From assembly GCF_031127875.1 (NCBI RefSeq), contig NZ_JARXIA010000019.1, forward strand, positions 1-64,000: a DNA stretch of 64,000 nt, in the 5' to 3' direction. The position numbers were made by a program, and so were the translations under genes. Below the pieces are notes generated by a model. It saw only the letters and a list, made by a program, of their open reading frames with translations. It was not told the DNA's origin and made no database searches. The DNA comes from Pelagicoccus sp. SDUM812005 (GTDB lineage Bacteria > Verrucomicrobiota > Verrucomicrobiia > Opitutales > Opitutaceae). Positions within the stretch are counted from its first letter, which is position 1. Each line of letters begins with the position of its first letter. Below are positions 61,819-64,000 of this stretch, piece after piece.

Positions 61819-62883
61819 ATGGGCGCTGTCTACAAGAACCTACTGAAACCTCTATTTTTCAAGCTCGACCCTGAAAGGGCGCACGAAGTGACCGTGGACT
61901 CCTTGCGGGTTCTCCGCTCGATCCCGGGATTGACGCGCTTTCTGGGCGCCTTCAACCAGCTTCCGAGCGCCGCGAAGCCAGTGGAGGCCTTCGGCGTCAC
62001 CTTTCCCAATCGCATCGGCTTGGCTGCGGGCTTCGACAAGAACGCCGTTTGCTGGGAGGCCTTCGAGGCATTCGGTTTCGGGCATGTGGAGATCGGAACG
62101 GTCACGCACAAGGCGCAGCCGGGAAACCCCAAGCCCAGGCTCTTTCGCTACCCCGAACACGACGCGGTGCTGAACCGGATGGGCTTCAACAACCACGGAG
62201 CCCAATCGGTGGCGGCCCGCTTGGCTGGCCAGCCCGGGCCGGGCGAGCGGCGGATTCCGCTCGGGGTTAACATCGGCAAGTCGAAGGTGACGCCGCTGGA
62301 CAAGGCGGTGGAAGACTACCTCGGGTCCTTCGCCCTGCTAGCGGACCATGCGGACTACGTAGTGGTAAACGTCAGCAGCCCGAACACGCCGGACTTGCGC
62401 AAGCTGCAGGAAGGCGATCGGCTGCGCGAATTGCTGGGCGAGCTGGTCGCGGCGAACCAGGAGCGCGAGACGAAGCGAGCCGGCAGCCGCAAGCCGATCC
62501 TTTTGAAGATCGCTCCGGACCTGACGGAGGGTGAAGTGAGCGACATCGTGCAAATCCTGCACGACTTGCATTTGGACGGTATTATCGCAACGAATACAAC
62601 CATGGCTCGCGAGGGTCCGTTCAAGGACATCGACCAGGCGGGAGGGATCAGCGGAGCTCCGGTTTGCGACATGTCGACTAAGATGATTGCCCACATCGCG
62701 AAGCTGGTGGATGGGAAGTTCCCGATCGTCGGCGTTGGCGGTATCACCAGTCCGGATACAGCCGCCCAAAAGTTGGACGCGGGAGCGACCTTGGTACAGG
62801 TCTACTCCGGCATGATTTTCGAGGGGCCGCTGCTGGCGAAGCGTGTGGCGCGTGGCTTGGCGGAAAAGTGCGGAGACCTCTAG
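61819..62883 (+). CDS. pyrD: dihydroorotate dehydrogenase (quinone), class 2
   Basis: Oxidises dihydroorotate to orotate with membrane quinone as acceptor, in pyrimidine synthesis. The N-terminal amphipathic helices (YKNLLKPLFFKLDPERAHEV) are the class 2 membrane-contact region. FPNRIGLAAGFDKNAV and GHVEIGTVTHKAQPGNPKPR bind FMN. The catalytic Ser lies in VNVSSPNTPDLR, and GVGGITSPDTAAQKLDAGA is the phosphate-binding end. Start is the ATG at 61819 (354 residues); a TTG at 61798 would add seven. Confidence 0.95.
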   Translation: MGAVYKNLLKPLFFKLDPERAHEVTVDSLRVLRSIPGLTRFLGAFNQLPSAAKPVEAFGVTFPNRIGLAAGFDKNAVCWEAFEAFGFGHVEIGTVTHKAQPGNPKPRLFRYPEHDAVLNRMGFNNHGAQSVAARLAGQPGPGERRIPLGVNIGKSKVTPLDKAVEDYLGSFALLADHADYVVVNVSSPNTPDLRKLQEGDRLRELLGELVAANQERETKRAGSRKPILLKIAPDLTEGEVSDIVQILHDLHLDGIIATNTTMAREGPFKDIDQAGGISGAPVCDMSTKMIAHIAKLVDGKFPIVGVGGITSPDTAAQKLDAGATLVQVYSGMIFEGPLLAKRVARGLAEKCGDL

Positions 62884-62926
62884 CGAGACAGCGGCGCTGG
62901 GCCGCTATCTATTACAAAGAAGCAGC

Positions 62927-63739
62927 TTAGACCTCGACGGTGCCGGTGAAGACGTTTTTGGCCGGGCCGGTGAGGGTGACGTTGCTGACCTTTTCTCCGT
63001 CGCGGTCGAAGTCGATAGTGAGCACGTCGCCGCCTGCTACGAGCAGGGAGACAGGGGCTTGAGCGAGTCCCTTGAGGCTGGCGGCGATCGCCACGGCGGT
63101 GACACCGGTGCCGCAGGCGAGGGTTTCGTCCTCGACGCCGCGCTCGTAGGTGCGGACTTTGATGATGCCGTCGTCCTGGATTTGCGCGAAGTTCGCGTTG
63201 GTGCCCTTGGGGGCGAAGTCCTGGTGGTAGCGGACGGCACTGCCTTCGGGCTTGATGTCGATGGCGCTGACGTCGTCGACGAAAGCGACTACGTGCTCCA
63301 CTCCGGTATTCATGAAGTGGTAGGTGAAGGTGCGGTGCGGCGTGACCAAGGTTTGGTCGAGCTTGAGGTCGCGCATGGGAGTGAGGCGAATGGTGAATTG
63401 CCCGTCCTTCGCGGTAGCCGTCATGGGGCCTGCGTCCGTCTTGAACGCGACGCTCGATCCGTCTCCGACCCCGTTTTGCAGGGCGAAGGAGGTGAAGCAA
63501 CGGGCTCCGTTGCCGCACATGTCCACGCGTCCGCCGTCGGCGTTGTAGTAGACCATGGTCGCTTGGGTCGAGGCGTCCGCGGGCGGATTGAGGAGGATCA
63601 GTCCGTCCGCTCCGATTCCGAAGCGGCGGTCGCAAAGCTTGGCGACTTGTTCGGAGCTGAGCTCGATCTTTCCGTCGAGGTTTTCGATCATTACGAAGTC
63701 GTTGCCGGCTCCGTGCATCTTTGTGAAAGCGATTTCCAT
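62927..63739 (-). CDS. dapF: diaminopimelate epimerase
   Basis: Converts LL- to meso-diaminopimelate for lysine and peptidoglycan synthesis. The two catalytic cysteines are in VDMCGNGARCF and ETLACGTGVTAVAIA. The N-terminal block is FTKMHGAGNDFVMIEN. The length of 270 residues is normal. A TPR-like gene lies 55 bases upstream on the same strand and could be co-transcribed. Confidence 0.96.
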   Translation of the reverse strand: MEIAFTKMHGAGNDFVMIENLDGKIELSSEQVAKLCDRRFGIGADGLILLNPPADASTQATMVYYNADGGRVDMCGNGARCFTSFALQNGVGDGSSVAFKTDAGPMTATAKDGQFTIRLTPMRDLKLDQTLVTPHRTFTYHFMNTGVEHVVAFVDDVSAIDIKPEGSAVRYHQDFAPKGTNANFAQIQDDGIIKVRTYERGVEDETLACGTGVTAVAIAASLKGLAQAPVSLLVAGGDVLTIDFDRDGEKVSNVTLTGPAKNVFTGTVEV

Positions 63740-63794
63740 AGCGGTAATTTTGCTGGCTGGAATGGCGCAGCGCTCAGAAAATGCAACGATTCGT

Positions 63795-64000
63795 TTAACG
63801 GATCGGCTGCTGGGAGTCGTCGGCGAGCGAGGCAGCGAGTTTGGAGTCGATCTGCTCGAGGTAGCTCCGGGCGGCTCCGCTGACGGGAGAGCGGGGGCGG
63901 TAGTGCAGGTAGGTTTCGAGGGATTCCTTGGCGGCGTCGAAGTTGCCGAGCTTGAACTGGGCGATGCCTTCGGCGAGGTCGAGGTCCCAGAAGGTCGGGA
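63795..64000 (-). CDS. C-terminal end of a TPR-like protein (partial)
   Basis: An open frame runs from the window end to a TAA at 63795-63797, giving 67 residues. AEGIAQFKLGNFDAAKESLE is a TPR-like helix pair, and the next helix SGAARSYLEQIDSKLAAS resembles the end of TPR or YbgF/CpoB-like proteins. The start lies beyond the window, so any signal or membrane segment cannot be seen. Confidence 0.75.
   Translation of the reverse strand, partial: PTFWDLDLAEGIAQFKLGNFDAAKESLETYLHYRPRSPVSGAARSYLEQIDSKLAASLADDSQQPIR

Noticed and set aside
1-64000. tRNA genes, CRISPR arrays, insertion sequences and prophage genes
   Set aside because: No T-arm-like GGTTCRANYCC with flanking cloverleaf was found outside coding sequence, no spaced identical repeats were seen, and no transposase, integrase or phage structural gene is present.

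Overview
The window looks like chromosomal DNA of a diderm, GC-rich bacterium, most likely a marine member of the Verrucomicrobia (Opitutae, Pelagicoccus/Puniceicoccus-like). This placement is an inference from gene content. The supporting genes are lipid A and Lol export genes, a DUF3450/long-ExbB/ExbD/ExbD/TPR energy-transduction cluster, a mannosylglycerate osmolyte pair, an unusually long PurA and several Verrucomicrobia-style secreted or coiled-coil proteins. I found no rRNA, tRNA, CRISPR array, phage or insertion sequence. Nearly all of the window is densely packed housekeeping genes.

Layout. 0-4.3 kb: glgC, a tandem universal stress protein and an orphan hybrid histidine kinase. 4.3-5.9 kb: two minus-strand genes of unknown function, one with a sigma-region-2-like N-terminus, preceded by a terminator-like leader hairpin. 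6.0-10.8 kb: acylphosphatase, an ABC-2 exporter with a companion TPR-like protein, APS kinase and a coiled-coil membrane protein. 10.9-14.2 kb: a glutamate/dicarboxylate symporter and uvrB. 14.3-18.9 kb (minus): the DUF3450-ExbB-ExbD-ExbD-TPR operon. 19.5-20.9 kb (minus): a RidA-family protein and lipA. 21-30 kb (plus): lysS, then lolC-lolD-oxidoreductase-lpxB (envelope), queC-queD-queE (queuosine precursor) and recF. 30-31.6 kb (minus): iron-type alcohol dehydrogenase and coaD. 31.8-34.7 kb (plus): maf, a TonB-like protein, an alpha/beta hydrolase and a GNAT acetyltransferase. 34.8-36.9 kb: mpgS-mpgP for mannosylglycerate, behind a possible sigma-54 promoter.

37-38.4 kb (minus): a lipoprotein with a caspase-like fold whose catalytic His and Cys positions appear replaced. 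38.5-43.7 kb: purD and putA, divergent. 43.8-45.7 kb (minus): a large LOG-family protein with an N-terminal extension that resembles the dCTP-deaminase/dUTPase core. 45.9-48.7 kb: secreted FKBP, a GT4 glycosyltransferase and a lipid kinase. 48.75-49.4 kb: a non-coding stretch. 49.4-52 kb: panE and a divergent purA. 52.2-56.1 kb: a giant secreted beta-propeller/Ig/FN3/BACON protein. 56.2-64 kb: thrS (no TGS domain), cysS, hemB (no zinc cysteines), an acidic-tailed protein, pyrD, dapF and the 3' end of a TPR-like gene.

How the genes work together. The envelope theme recurs: Lol lipoprotein export, lipid A synthesis, the ExbB/ExbD motor and a distant TonB-like protein that could be its partner. 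The strongest candidates for undescribed biology are the pseudo-caspase lipoprotein, the DCD-like/LOG fusion, and the sigma-2-like protein pair with its leader terminator. I could run no database search, so homology statements rest on recognised motifs and family knowledge.
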